Source: Actinoalloteichus fjordicus (lineage in GTDB: Bacteria; Actinomycetota; Actinomycetes; Mycobacteriales; Pseudonocardiaceae). Taken from it: DNA of 64,000 nt. Both the position numbers and the translations under genes were made by a program. How positions within the stretch are numbered: the first letter of the stretch is position 1; each line of letters opens with the position of its first letter. The notes beneath the pieces were generated by a model that was not told where the DNA came from, ran no database searches, and worked only from the letters and a program-made list of their open reading frames with translations. The stretch covers positions 3,844,001 to 3,908,000 of the forward strand of contig NZ_CP016076.1 in the NCBI RefSeq assembly GCF_001941625.1, given 5' to 3'. Below are positions 44,718 through 53,909 of the stretch, piece after piece.

Positions 44718-46181
44718 GTGAGAGTTGCCGAGTACGTGAGCCACGACGCAGTCGGGCTCGCCGAGCTGGTGGCCGCAGGTGAGGTGACCCCCGCCGAGCT
44801 GGCGGCGGCCGCCCGCGAGGCCGCGCAGGCCGTCGGTCCGCAGATCAACGCCATTGTGGAGACCTGGTCTGCCGACGACGCCCCAGCCCAGGACCCCGAC
44901 CCCGGCAGCACGCCGCTGGCCGGGGTCCCCTTCCTGATCAAGGACATCGGAGTCGCCATGGCCGGGCGGCGGATGGAGCTGGGCAGCAGGCTCGCGGCGG
45001 GCAACGTCGCGGCCGCCGACTCCGCCCTGATGCAGCGATTCCGTCGCGCAGGCCTGGTGACGTTCGGGCGCACCGCGACCCCGGAGCTGGCCTACAGCAT
45101 CACGACGGAGCCGGTGCTGTCCGGCGTGACCCGCAACCCGTGGGATCTGGCGCGGAGCGCAGGCGGATCGAGCGGCGGCGCGGGGGCGGCCGTCGCTGCC
45201 GGGGTGGTCCCGATCGCCCACGCCACCGACGCCGCAGGTTCGCTTCGCATCCCCGCCGCCTACAACGGACTGTTCGGGTTGAAGCCCACTCGTGGCCGGG
45301 TCTCGATGGGTCCGGACGCCGACGAGGTCTTCAACGGCCTGGGCGTGCATGGCAGCGTCAGCCGCACCGTCCGCGACAGTGCGGTACTGCTCGACCTGAT
45401 CCGAGGCCCGGAGCCGGGTGACCCCTACTTCGCCCAGCAGCCGCTCCGGCCGTACGCGGCGGAGGTCACCCGGCCGCCCGGCACACTGCGGATCGGCGTC
45501 CTCGCGCAGGCCTGGGGCGGACGGCGCACCACCGCACCAGTGGTCGACGCACTCGCCCACACGGTGCGCCTGCTCGACTCCCTCGGCCACCAGGTCGAGG
45601 AGGTCGCGGTCGACCTCGGAGTCGGCTGGGAGGAGTTCGTCCTGGCCAATGCCCGCCTGTCGACGGCGAATCTCACGGCCTTGATCGACACGCTGGCCGC
45701 CGCCTTCGATCGCCCGGTCGACTCCTCGACGCTCGAGCCCGCGAGCCTGGCGGGCTACCACTACGGACGGCAGGTCAGCGGCGCCCAGCTCGTCGGCGCG
45801 CTCGCGCTCCGGAACCGAGTCGCGCGGAGTCTGGCCCGGTACTTCGACGCCTACGACATGCTGCTCACCCCGACCCTGCCCGAGCTTCCCCTGCCGGTCG
45901 ACGCCTATGCCGACGGGGAGGCGGCGCTGGACGGCCTCGGCTGGATCGACCGGCTCAACGACCGCTCGCCGTTCACCACGGCGTTCAACATGGCGGGCAC
46001 GCCCGCCATGTCCGTGCCCGCGACGAACGACGTCGAGACGGGACTCCCGATCGGTGTGCAGTTCGCGGCCGGGTACGGCCGCGAGGACAGTCTCTTCCGC
46101 CTGGCAGGCCAACTCGAACGTGCCGCCCCGTGGTCGGACCGCGTTCCCCCGGTGTGGCCCGGGAACCGTACCGGGGGCTGA
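44718..46181 (+). CDS. amidase-signature hydrolase
   Basis: 487 residues of the amidase signature family. The catalytic triad is visible: Lys in PFLIKDIG, cis-Ser in [16 protein letters not shown], and nucleophile Ser in [14 protein letters not shown] (GTDGGGSIRIPA in most members). GTG 44718 has GGGAG at good spacing; GTG 44712 is an alternative. The enzyme hydrolyses a linear amide; the substrate is unknown. The neighbouring TetR with its double operator suggests induction by the amide. Confidence 0.92.
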   Translation: MRVAEYVSHDAVGLAELVAAGEVTPAELAAAAREAAQAVGPQINAIVETWSADDAPAQDPDPGSTPLAGVPFLIKDIGVAMAGRRMELGSRLAAGNVAAADSALMQRFRRAGLVTFGRTATPELAYSITTEPVLSGVTRNPWDLARSAGGSSGGAGAAVAAGVVPIAHATDAAGSLRIPAAYNGLFGLKPTRGRVSMGPDADEVFNGLGVHGSVSRTVRDSAVLLDLIRGPEPGDPYFAQQPLRPYAAEVTRPPGTLRIGVLAQAWGGRRTTAPVVDALAHTVRLLDSLGHQVEEVAVDLGVGWEEFVLANARLSTANLTALIDTLAAAFDRPVDSSTLEPASLAGYHYGRQVSGAQLVGALALRNRVARSLARYFDAYDMLLTPTLPELPLPVDAYADGEAALDGLGWIDRLNDRSPFTTAFNMAGTPAMSVPATNDVETGLPIGVQFAAGYGREDSLFRLAGQLERAAPWSDRVPPVWPGNRTGG

Positions 46182-46514
46182 GCAGCGGCTCGTGCAGGCA
46201 TCGCCGCGTCGCGGACCCTGCCGGACGGCCACGGCGCCGAGCACGTCGGCGACGCGCCTCGCGGCACGATCCCGGCCCGCTTCCCTGCGGGACCGAACTC
46301 CCCCGGAGCCTGCGTCACTCCGCCGCAGGCGGGCGTCCGGCCCGATCAGCTACTGCCTCTGATCACCATCTCGTGCAGGTCGCGGTCCTGAACCAAGGAG
46401 CGAGGCTCGTCATCGAACCGGCAGAACTCGGCCGAGGCCGGTGCTGCCGCCAGCGCGCTTCAGGCCGGCACGGGAGTTGTCCGGCTGTCGTGCCATCGGC
46501 AGCATCGCCCGGGA
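46182..46514. other. convergent gap with a short gene fragment
   Basis: No full gene. On the minus strand 46346-46444 reads AEFCRFDDEPRSLVQDRDLH then EMVIRGSS and a stop, which looks like the real end of some protein cut off upstream; I do not recognise it. The remainder has no codon bias. Confidence 0.35.
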
Positions 46515-48017
46515 TCAGGTGGCGGCGACCGCCTCCGACGAGTTGTCGTCCCTCGGCTGGTTCCGGTGTTCCTCGCGGGCCCTCGGCTCCGGCTTACGCA
46601 GGAACAGCGCCGCCACGGCCGCTCCGGCGAAGGTCACCAGCGCCCCGACGAGCAGGCCTGCCCGCAGGCCGACCAGGGAGCCTGCCTCCGCCGTCACGCC
46701 CTCGGTGATGGTCGCCGACGCGACCACCGCGGCCAGCACGGCGACGCCGACCGCGCTGCCGACATGCTGTGCCGTCTGGGCGAGCCCGCCTGCGAGGCCC
46801 TGATCCGCGTTGGACACGCCCGAGGTCATGGTGCCGATGAACGACACCACCGCGAGCACGTGCCCGAAGCCGAGCGCCGAGGTCGTGAGCAACAGCAGGG
46901 TCAGGTTGCCCTCCTGCGGCAGCAGCAGCATCGCCGCAGTGCCGATCCCCTGCACCAGCAGGCCGATGACGAGAGTCCTCGGCGTGCCGATCGCGGCGAT
47001 GAACCTCGCGGCCAGCGCCCCCGCCACGATGGCGGCGACACCCTCGGCGAGGAAGCCCGCGCCGGTCGCCAGCGGACTCCACAAGAGCACATCCTGCATG
47101 TAGAGGCTCAACAGGACCGTGGTGCCGCCGCACATGCCGAAGGTGACGAAGCCGGTCAGGCCGCCCCATGTCACCGAACGACGCCGGAGGATCGACAAGG
47201 GTGCGAGCGGAGCCTTGGTCCTGCCCTCGACGTAGCGGAACGCGCCCAACAGGAGCACCGCGGCGAGCAGCAACGACAGGGCGAGCGGGTCCGTCCAACC
47301 GGTGGTGCCGACCGTGGAGATCCCGTAGACCAACGCGAGCAGACCGCTGGTGGCCAGCAGCGCGCCGGGGACGTCGAGCCGGGCGGAACGTCGTTCCTCG
47401 TGTCGGGGCAGGAGGGTCACCGCGCCGAGGAGCACGACGGCGCCCATGATGACCAGGATCAACATCGTCCAACGCCAGCTCAGCCCGCTGGTGACGACCC
47501 CGCCGCCGATGGTGCCCGCGACGAAGCCGAATGAGAGCAGCGCACCGCTGACGCCGAGGGCCTTGTCCCGGCGAGGCCCCTCCGGGAACAGCGAGGTGAG
47601 CAGCGCGAGCGCGGTGGCGCCGACCATCGCCGAGCCGACGCCCTGCCCCGCCCTGGCCGCGATCAGCACCCACGGCACCGAGGCCAGCCCCGCGACCAGC
47701 GAGAACACGGTCACGATCACCATGCCCACGATGAACAACCGCCTACGGCCGAACAGGTCGGAGAGCCTGCCGAACAACAGCAGCAGTCCTGCGGTGGGCA
47801 GGATGAACGCGGTCACGACCCACTGCAGTGCGCCGGGTCCGCCGAAGTTCAGGCTACGGTCGATGGCGGGCAGTGCGACCGTGACGATGGAGAAGTCGAG
47901 CGCGATCATGAACTGGGCGGCGCACACGGTAATCAACGTGAGCGCGCCTCGGATACCGAATCCCATCGGGATCGCACTCCCCGAAGGTGGAGTTCCAGAG
48001 ACCGTCGTCCTGGCCAT
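46515..48017 (-). CDS. DHA2-family (14-TM) drug exporter
   Basis: 500 residues with about 14 hydrophobic segments. Motif elements: DFSIVTVALPAIDRSL after TM1, GRLSDLFGRRRLFIVGM (motif A), and GTIGGGVVTSGLSWRW around TM5. ATG 48017 (MARTTVSG...) is the likely start, with ATG 47966 possible; the frame continues upstream only through the opposite-strand regulator. Divergent from the MmyB-type regulator at 48171, which probably controls it. Confidence 0.9.
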   Translation of the reverse strand: MARTTVSGTPPSGSAIPMGFGIRGALTLITVCAAQFMIALDFSIVTVALPAIDRSLNFGGPGALQWVVTAFILPTAGLLLLFGRLSDLFGRRRLFIVGMVIVTVFSLVAGLASVPWVLIAARAGQGVGSAMVGATALALLTSLFPEGPRRDKALGVSGALLSFGFVAGTIGGGVVTSGLSWRWTMLILVIMGAVVLLGAVTLLPRHEERRSARLDVPGALLATSGLLALVYGISTVGTTGWTDPLALSLLLAAVLLLGAFRYVEGRTKAPLAPLSILRRRSVTWGGLTGFVTFGMCGGTTVLLSLYMQDVLLWSPLATGAGFLAEGVAAIVAGALAARFIAAIGTPRTLVIGLLVQGIGTAAMLLLPQEGNLTLLLLTTSALGFGHVLAVVSFIGTMTSGVSNADQGLAGGLAQTAQHVGSAVGVAVLAAVVASATITEGVTAEAGSLVGLRAGLLVGALVTFAGAAVAALFLRKPEPRAREEHRNQPRDDNSSEAVAAT

Positions 48018-48170
48018 GCCTGCCGTCGCCTTCCGCCGAGCCGCTTCGTTCTCACGGCAATCCTGATCGGCGGCGAACCGGTTACCCAGCCCTCTGGTTG
48101 AGGTAGGAACCCTGTTGGTACCACCCGGAGTGTCAGTCTCGATTCGGTTCGGTGCGCGAAAATTCCTGAT

Positions 48171-49058
48171 ATGAACCGGCTCAGCGACCTCGGTGACTTC
48201 CTCCGCACCAGACGCGCACAGTTGCGACCCGAGCAGCTCGACCTGGTGGACTACGGTGGCCGTCGCCGGGTCCCGGGCCTGCGCCGAGAAGAACTGGCCC
48301 AGCTCGCCGGTATCAGCGTCAGCTACTACATCCGGTTGGAGCAGGGGCACGACGTCAACGCCTCCGACTCGGTGCTGGACGCGCTGGCGAGCGCACTGCG
48401 ACTCACTCCGGAGGAGCACACTCACCTGTACAGCCTCACCCGTGCCGAACCGCGCCCCCGTGCTCGGGCCACGCCGGAACGGGTGCGCGAGAGCATCAGA
48501 GTCGTCGTCGACTCCCTGGAGCACCTGCCCGCGCTGGTCCTCGGTCGGTTCGGTGACGTGCTCGTCTGGAATCGGCTCGCCCACTCGCTCCTCGCCGGGC
48601 ATCTCCCCTTCGATTCGGTCCGCCGCGCAGCCGATCGACCGAACTGGCCTCGGATGCTCTTCCTCGACCCGCAGGTCCGGGAGCTGTTCTGCGACTGGGA
48701 GGCGAAGTCGCGCGACACCGTCGCGGATCTGAGAATGATCGCGGGCAGCCATGCCGATGCCGCGAGGCTCGCCGAACTCGTCGGCGAGCTGTCGAGGAAG
48801 AGCAGCGAGTTCCGCGCTCTCTGGTCGGCGCACTCGGTACAACGGTGCGCATTTCACGACCGGCGCTTCCACCATCCGGTCGTCGGAGAACTGACCCTCA
48901 CCGACGAGCTGATGACGCTGCCCGACGACGACGGTCAGCGCCTCATCCTGTTCCACGCCCGGCCCGGTTCCTCCTCGGCAGCCGCGCTGACTCTGCTCGC
49001 GGAGCTCTCGATGAAGGGAGTCGAGCGACTGCCACCGCAGGAGGCCGACCACCGGTGA
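48171..49058 (+). CDS. XRE regulator with MmyB-like ligand domain
   Basis: 295 residues. The N-terminal HTH (LGDFLRTRRAQLRPEQLDL; VPGLRREELAQLAGISVSYY, IRLEQG) is followed by a MmyB-type PAS-like domain (about 110-285, with LVWNRLAHSLLAG and ADRPNWPRMLFLDPQVRELF). Such regulators bind fatty acids or related ligands and commonly sit next to exporters or SDR genes. It is divergent from the DHA2 exporter with a 153-base gap. Confidence 0.92.
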   Translation: MNRLSDLGDFLRTRRAQLRPEQLDLVDYGGRRRVPGLRREELAQLAGISVSYYIRLEQGHDVNASDSVLDALASALRLTPEEHTHLYSLTRAEPRPRARATPERVRESIRVVVDSLEHLPALVLGRFGDVLVWNRLAHSLLAGHLPFDSVRRAADRPNWPRMLFLDPQVRELFCDWEAKSRDTVADLRMIAGSHADAARLAELVGELSRKSSEFRALWSAHSVQRCAFHDRRFHHPVVGELTLTDELMTLPDDDGQRLILFHARPGSSSAAALTLLAELSMKGVERLPPQEADHR

Positions 49059-49213
49059 TCGGGTGTCACCGGCCGCAGACCGAGGAGTCGTCGACAGATC
49101 GACGGCCCGACCTGTCGGCGCCTGCGCCGGAGCGTCGGTCTGCTCGTCGCAGGGCGGGCAGCCACCACGCTGCGCCGTGGCATGGCGCCCATGGACGGTG
49201 CCCCTCCGCCGAG

Positions 49214-49300
49214 AATCCCGGTTTCGATCATCTACTGCACCGGGTGCCCGATGTGGAATCGGCGGCGAGTCGGTACCGCGCGGCGGGCTTCCCGCCCCCT
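49214..49300 (+). pseudogene. glyoxalase-like (VOC) N-terminal remnant
   Basis: The plus frame reads FDHLLHRVPDVESAASRYRA then AGFP, the first strand-helix of a VOC/glyoxalase-like domain (usually about 200 residues). The expected continuation is broken up over several frames. The rest of the 49059-49592 gap shows no gene. Confidence 0.5.
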
Positions 49301-49592
49301 TTCAGTCGGCGGTGGACGGGCCGGGGCGCCTCGCACGACGGATGTGCTCCCAGCAGATACCGTGCCGTCGCGGCACCCCGGAGCCCCGGATCGGGAAAGG
49401 CGATCTCGGTCTTCGGCGTAGGTCGACCGCCGTTCAAAGCACCGCGACACCTTCGGGGTTCTCCTCACTCGAGGAATGAGCGGGGGTCTGCCCTTCTTCC
49501 ACCGATCCCGAGACACCGGAGTTCCTCCGAACACGTGGCACGGTGAGCGGGGCGAGCGTCTCGGGTGGCGGCGCGGTTGAGAGACTGCGGCG

Positions 49593-49979
49593 GTGAGTGT
49601 GATTCGGGCATGCCCGTGCGGGCTCGGCGAGCCGTTCGCCGACTGTTGCGCGCTGCTGCACGCGGGCAGCCGTCGAGCGGCCACGGCCGAGCAGCTCATG
49701 CGCTCGCGATACTCGGCCTTCGCCGTCGGCGACACCGCCTACCTGCTGCGGACCTGGCATTCCTCGCGCCGTCCGACCGAGCTCAGTCTCGATCCCGAGC
49801 AACGCTGGATTCGCCTCGACATCCTCGGCCGCACCGGCGGCGGACCGTTCGACAGCGAAGGGACCGTACGTTTCCGGGCGCACTACCGGCTGCCCGGGCA
49901 CGCGGGGTCGCTCACCGAGAACAGCCGCTTCCGGCGCACCGACGGCTCCTGGTTCTACGTCGACGGCGATCACGACTGA
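49593..49979 (+). CDS. YchJ-family (UPF0225) protein
   Basis: 128 residues. The N-terminal metal-binding SEC-C-like motif is CPCGLGEPFADCC, then ATAEQLMRSRYSAFAVGDTA, YLLRTWHSSRRP and a NTF2-like second half (FRAHYRLPG, FRRTDGSWFYVDGD). This is the normal length for YchJ-like proteins with one SEC-C motif. The biochemical role is unknown. The gene stands alone between gaps. Confidence 0.92.
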   Translation: MSVIRACPCGLGEPFADCCALLHAGSRRAATAEQLMRSRYSAFAVGDTAYLLRTWHSSRRPTELSLDPEQRWIRLDILGRTGGGPFDSEGTVRFRAHYRLPGHAGSLTENSRFRRTDGSWFYVDGDHD

Positions 49980-50383
49980 TCACTCGCTCAGCCGCGACAC
50001 GGACGCAGCCTGCGCATCCCCCGGGCGCCTGATCGCATCGTAGGCACCCGGCCCGATCGCGTCGCCGCCACTCGCTTGTTCGCGACGATGGCCCCCTCAT
50101 CGCGGAACAGCACACTCCTTCGGCGAATCCGACCGGGGATCCGATTGATGGCACGCCCGACGGGAGAGCAGGCGATCACCCCTCGTGACGAGCGCCTGCT
50201 CTTGTCTCTGCTGCCACGGTGAGGCTGTCTTGACTTGACCAGCCGGCGGATCTTGATTTACTTTCAATCAACACTGAAATAATGATCTCTAATGAGGGTT
50301 CGGGGCAGGGAGTCGCGAGCGGATCGCACCGCACCGCACCGCACCGCACCAGATGGTGCACCTGCGGATCTTTCTGCACTAGT
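49980..50383. other. intergenic gap with an AT-rich stretch
   Basis: About 400 bases without a gene. The stretch 50240-50300 is unusually AT-rich for this genome (TTGATTTACTTTCAATCAAC) and may hold an upstream promoter or protein-binding site. GCACC-AGAT-GGTGC (50346-50359) is a small hairpin. Confidence 0.4.
50326..50350. repeat. five tandem GCACC units
   Basis: Exactly five copies of the pentamer GCACC in a row upstream of the ABC exporter operon. The last copy forms a hairpin with the following GGTGC. Length variation here could alter promoter spacing; that is speculation. Confidence 0.7.
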
Positions 50384-50412
50384 TTCACGAATTAGTGAAT
50401 CTAATGTAGATT
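50384..50412 (+). promoter_or_regulatory. ABC exporter promoter with palindromic operator
   Basis: TTCACG (50384-50389) and TAGATT (50407-50412) are 17 bases apart; the -10 box is 7 bases from ATG 50420, a leaderless arrangement. TTCAC-GAATTA-GTGAA (50384-50399) covers the -35 and ATCTA-ATG-TAGAT (50399-50411) covers the -10. The MarR-like protein encoded by the operon's last gene is the likely repressor. Confidence 0.6.
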
Positions 50413-50419
50413 GTGCGGC

Positions 50420-51346
50420 ATGACCACAGTGGTGCGGGCCGAGGGCCTGCGGAAGTCGTTCGGCGCGTTCGCCGCGCTCGACGGGCTGGATCTGGCGGTG
50501 TCCGAAGGTGAGGTCCACGGTTTCCTCGGGCCGAACGGTGCGGGGAAGTCGACGACGATCCGGGTGCTCTTAGGCCTGTACCGGCCCAACGGCGGCGAGG
50601 TGCTGCTGTTCGGCGAGAGTCCGTGGCAGCGCCCGGCGGATCTGCACCGCCGACTGGCGTACGTGCCCGGCGACGTGAACCTGTGGCCGTCGTTGACCGG
50701 CGGCGAGGCGATCGACCTGCTCATCCGGCTGCGCGGCGCCTCGCCACAGGGGTCGCAGCGCGAGCGGCTGATCGAGGCGTTCGAGTTCGATCCGACCAAA
50801 CGCATCCGGACCTACTCCAAGGGCAACCGGCAGAAGGTCGCGCTGATCGCGGCGTTCGCACTGCCTGCCGAGCTGTACATCCTGGACGAACCGACCTCGG
50901 GCCTGGACCCGCTGATGGCGCGACGCTTCCAGCGGGAGGTCGCCAGAGTCGCCGCCGAGGGCTCCTCAGTCCTGTTGTCCAGTCACATCCTGGCCGAGGT
51001 CGAGGAGGTCGCCGACCGCATCTCGATCATCCGCAACGGCAGGCGGGTGGAGACCGGGACGTTGCGGGAGCTGCGGCACCTGACCCGCACCGAGTACTCG
51101 ATCCCCGCCACGCTGGCGCCAGAGCACGCCGAGCGGCTCGAACCGTTCACCCACGACTGGGCGGCGAGCGACGGCCGAACCACCTTCGCCGTCGAACCCG
51201 CCGACACGGGACACGTCCTTGCGCTCCTCGCCGAGGCGGGGGTGCCCGGTCTGACGGCTCAGCCGCCGTCTCTGGAAGAGCTGTTCCTGCGTCACTACAG
51301 CGACGACCACCGTGCCGACGGGAACTCCGGGGCAGGTCGGCGGTGA
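50420..51346 (+). CDS. ABC-2 exporter ATPase
   Basis: 308 residues. Walker A GPNGAGKSTTIRVLL, a variant signature YSKGNRQKVALIAAF in place of LSGGQ, Walker B YILDEPTSGLDPL and the H-loop LLSSHILAEVEEV. The C-terminal extension is typical of drug-export ABC-2 ATPases. ATG 50420 has no Shine-Dalgarno and lies 7 bases after the -10 box. Its stop overlaps the permease GTG. Operon of ATPase, permease, MarR-type regulator. Confidence 0.93.
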   Translation: MTTVVRAEGLRKSFGAFAALDGLDLAVSEGEVHGFLGPNGAGKSTTIRVLLGLYRPNGGEVLLFGESPWQRPADLHRRLAYVPGDVNLWPSLTGGEAIDLLIRLRGASPQGSQRERLIEAFEFDPTKRIRTYSKGNRQKVALIAAFALPAELYILDEPTSGLDPLMARRFQREVARVAAEGSSVLLSSHILAEVEEVADRISIIRNGRRVETGTLRELRHLTRTEYSIPATLAPEHAERLEPFTHDWAASDGRTTFAVEPADTGHVLALLAEAGVPGLTAQPPSLEELFLRHYSDDHRADGNSGAGRR

Positions 51347-52959
51347 CCGGATCGTTCGCACTGACCCTGGTCGCGCTGCGCCGAGATCGAGGTCAGCTGC
51401 TGCTGTGGGCGCTCGGTCTGCTGGTCGCAGCGCTGATCTGCGCAGTCAACATCGCGGGGGGATTCGGCGAGGAGTCGCAGCGTCTCGCCGCCCTGGCGGT
51501 GGCGGTCGACAGCCCCGCGCTGCTCATCGGGCGAGGGCTTCCGATGGGCACCTCCGAGGGCGCCTTCCTGTTCTACACCTACGGCGTCGTGTTCGCGACG
51601 GTCTTCGCGCTGTTCGCCACGGTCTTCGCCGTACGCCATGGGCGGACCGAGGAGGAGGACGGCACTCGGGAGCTAATGCGTGCCGCCGTCACCGGCCGAC
51701 TGGCGAACGTGATCGCCGTCTTCGCCGCCGGAGCGATCGCGACCGCGGGCCTGGCCGCCGCGATGGTCGTGGGGCTCGTCGTCGGGGGCGGCGATCCGGT
51801 CGGATCGGTGTGGGCAGGCCTGACCTGCACGCTGGTCGGGGTGGTGTTCCTGGCCGCCGGGACGCTGTGCAGCCAGTTCGCGCCGACCTCGCGCGGCGCC
51901 ATCGGTCTGGGCACTGCACTCATCCTGCTGTTCTTCGTCCTCCGAGTCGTCGCCGATGTCGCGGCCGACATCGACGCGCTGACCTTCGTCGGCACGCCCG
52001 TCGTCCTCGGCTGGCTCTCGCCGTTCAGCCTGGCAGGGATCGCCGATCCCTACGGATCCGTCGACCCTCGGCCGTTGCTCCTCCTCGCCTGCGCCGCGAC
52101 TCTCGGTGCAGCGGGTGCCGTCGCGGTCGAACGCGGCCGGGAGTTCGGGGCGTCGCTCCTGCCCGCCCGGCCCGGCCCCGTGCACGCCGCGCCCAGCCTG
52201 CGCACCCCGCTGCGGCTCACCCTGCGTCTCCACCGAGGAACACTGCTCGCGATGATGTGCGCAGGCGCCGGAGTCGGAGCGTTCGCCGCCGTCCTGACCG
52301 TGTTCGCCGTCGCAGGCGACGAACAGAACGACGCCGTCGGTCAGACGATCCGCGAACTCGTCGGCCGGGACGGTCCGCTGTACGACCTGCTGCTCAGTTA
52401 CGTCATGGTCCTGGTCGGCGAATGCGCCGCCATCGCGGGTGCCCTGGTCATCCTCCGCGCCCGGCGTGAGGAGGCGGCCGGGAACGTCGAACTGGTCCGA
52501 GGCACCGCCGCAGGACCCGGCCGCTGGTTCTCGTCCGTGCTCGCCGTGGGAGCGGGCTCGATCCTGCTCGTCCTGACGACCGCCTGGCTCGGGGCGACGA
52601 CCGTCTACGTCGCGCAGGGCAGGAACGCCGAGGCGATCTGGCAGGTGCTCGCCGCGACCGTGGCACAGCTGCCCGCCACCGCCCTCTACCTCGGCGTCAT
52701 CGCCATCACGTTCGCCGTCGTGCCCCGCCTCACCAGCGGGATCGCCTGGACTATCCTCGTGCTGGGCGTCGTCCTCGCCGAACTCGGCGGGCGACTCGGC
52801 CTTCCGGACTGGGCGATCGCGATCTCCCCATTCGTGCACACCCCACTGGTCACCACGGCAGATCCCGACTGGAGCGGCGCGGTCTGGATGACCGTCGTCG
52901 CGGTGGTGACCATCGCGCTCGCCGTCGTCGCCTACCGCAGGAGGGACCTCAGCCCATGA
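51343..52959 (+). CDS. ABC-2 type exporter permease
   Basis: 538 residues with about 12 hydrophobic segments arranged as two six-helix halves separated by a cytoplasmic stretch near residue 270-290 (REFGASLLPARPGPVHAAPS). This two-repeat layout is typical of actinobacterial tetronasin/polyketide exporters (TnrB-like). The start is GTG 51343, overlapping the ATPase stop; its own stop overlaps the regulator start. The substrate is probably a hydrophobic drug, by family only. Confidence 0.9.
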   Translation: MTGSFALTLVALRRDRGQLLLWALGLLVAALICAVNIAGGFGEESQRLAALAVAVDSPALLIGRGLPMGTSEGAFLFYTYGVVFATVFALFATVFAVRHGRTEEEDGTRELMRAAVTGRLANVIAVFAAGAIATAGLAAAMVVGLVVGGGDPVGSVWAGLTCTLVGVVFLAAGTLCSQFAPTSRGAIGLGTALILLFFVLRVVADVAADIDALTFVGTPVVLGWLSPFSLAGIADPYGSVDPRPLLLLACAATLGAAGAVAVERGREFGASLLPARPGPVHAAPSLRTPLRLTLRLHRGTLLAMMCAGAGVGAFAAVLTVFAVAGDEQNDAVGQTIRELVGRDGPLYDLLLSYVMVLVGECAAIAGALVILRARREEAAGNVELVRGTAAGPGRWFSSVLAVGAGSILLVLTTAWLGATTVYVAQGRNAEAIWQVLAATVAQLPATALYLGVIAITFAVVPRLTSGIAWTILVLGVVLAELGGRLGLPDWAIAISPFVHTPLVTTADPDWSGAVWMTVVAVVTIALAVVAYRRRDLSP

Positions 52960-53519
52960 CCCGACGCCGCGCAGCCGACCACGGCGCTGCTCGCCTCGAC
53001 GGGGACGTCGTGGCGGATCGCGGGAACGAGGAGCTGCCGGACGAGGCCGCCCGACGCCACGCCGACCGGCTCGCCGGTCTGCTGGACGCGGCAGGCTTCC
53101 CGCGAATGCCCGCGCGGACCCTGATGGCGCTGTTGACCAGCCCGAGCGGCGAGCTGACCGCCGAGCAGATCAGCAAGACCCTCGACGTCAGCCCGGCGGC
53201 CGTGTCCGGTGCGATCCGCTATCTCCAGTCGACGCACCTCGTGCACACCGGGTCGCTGCGCGGGACCCGTCGCCGGGTCTACAGCCTCGCCCCGAACTGG
53301 TACACGGCCACGCTGACTCGATCCTCCATGTACGGGGAACTGCGCGAACTCGCCCGCGCGAGCCCGCCGTCGCTGCGTCCCGACACCGCCGCCGGGCAGC
53401 GCGTCGAGGAGATGGCCGACTTCTACGCCTTCCTCAACCGCAAGTTCCCCGAACTCCTCACCGAGTGGAACGAGCTTCGGGCACAGGGCGGCACGCACCG
53501 GGAACCGCCGGAGGCGTAG
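52956..53519 (+). CDS. MarR/GbsR-like regulator of the exporter operon
   Basis: 187 residues. The winged helix is LTAEQISKTLDVSPAAVSGA then IRYLQSTHLVHTGSLRGTRR. The C-terminal helices contain QRVEEMADFYAFLNRKFPEL. It is the third gene of the ABC operon with a four-base overlap, so it probably autoregulates the operon through the palindromes at 50384-50411. It is a paralogue of the truncated regulator at the left edge of the window. Confidence 0.92.
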   Translation: MTRRRAADHGAARLDGDVVADRGNEELPDEAARRHADRLAGLLDAAGFPRMPARTLMALLTSPSGELTAEQISKTLDVSPAAVSGAIRYLQSTHLVHTGSLRGTRRRVYSLAPNWYTATLTRSSMYGELRELARASPPSLRPDTAAGQRVEEMADFYAFLNRKFPELLTEWNELRAQGGTHREPPEA

Positions 53520-53794
53520 CACTCCCGCATGCTGCCGTCGACCATCCGCGCCCCGCACCTCGACATGCCGAGGTGCACTCGCCACGCAGGCAGCTCGTTC
53601 GGCGGCAATGCCGAGACGAATGCCACGTTCGACCTCGGCGCGTCCAGCAGGTGCCAGGTGACGACCAGCGGGGCGGGGCCGTCGGCGGCAGGCGGCAGGG
53701 CGGTGAACGGCACGCAGGCGGCGGTGCCGGTGATCGGTGAGTGCATCCCGTCACGGTAGGTCGACGGCGGCGAGGCGTCGCCGGTGATCGCCAT
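53423..53794 (-). pseudogene. alpha/beta-hydrolase N-terminal remnant
   Basis: A minus-strand frame reads APLVVTWHLLDAPRSNVAFV, SALPPNELPAWRVHLGMSRC, GARM, resembling the beginning of actinobacterial hydrolases with an LDAPR oxyanion loop. After about 100 residues it loses similarity and runs antisense through the last 97 bases of the MarR-type gene. The catalytic part is absent, so it was probably cut when the exporter operon arrived. Confidence 0.5.
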
Positions 53795-53909
53795 CGGCGG
53801 AATCGACGCGGCGAGCGCCCGGGCTCGGCGGCACGGTGCGGCCGAGGATCACCGGGAGCGTCGGCGACGGGCCGAGTGCCCGCAGGCGCGGGGCGGTCCT
53901 CGTCCGTCC

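Noticed and set aside
46515-49052. 845-codon minus-strand frame taken as one protein
   Set aside because: Only the part up to 48017 is a transporter; the rest is antisense to the MmyB-type regulator.
49182-49421. CTGCPM motif read as an Rdx/SelW-like redox protein
   Set aside because: The sequence after the motif is arginine-rich and does not continue the family; the same DNA in another frame is a better match to a glyoxalase-like start.
50326-50350. GCACC tandem as part of a CRISPR array
   Set aside because: Units are 5 bases with no spacers; this is a simple tandem repeat.
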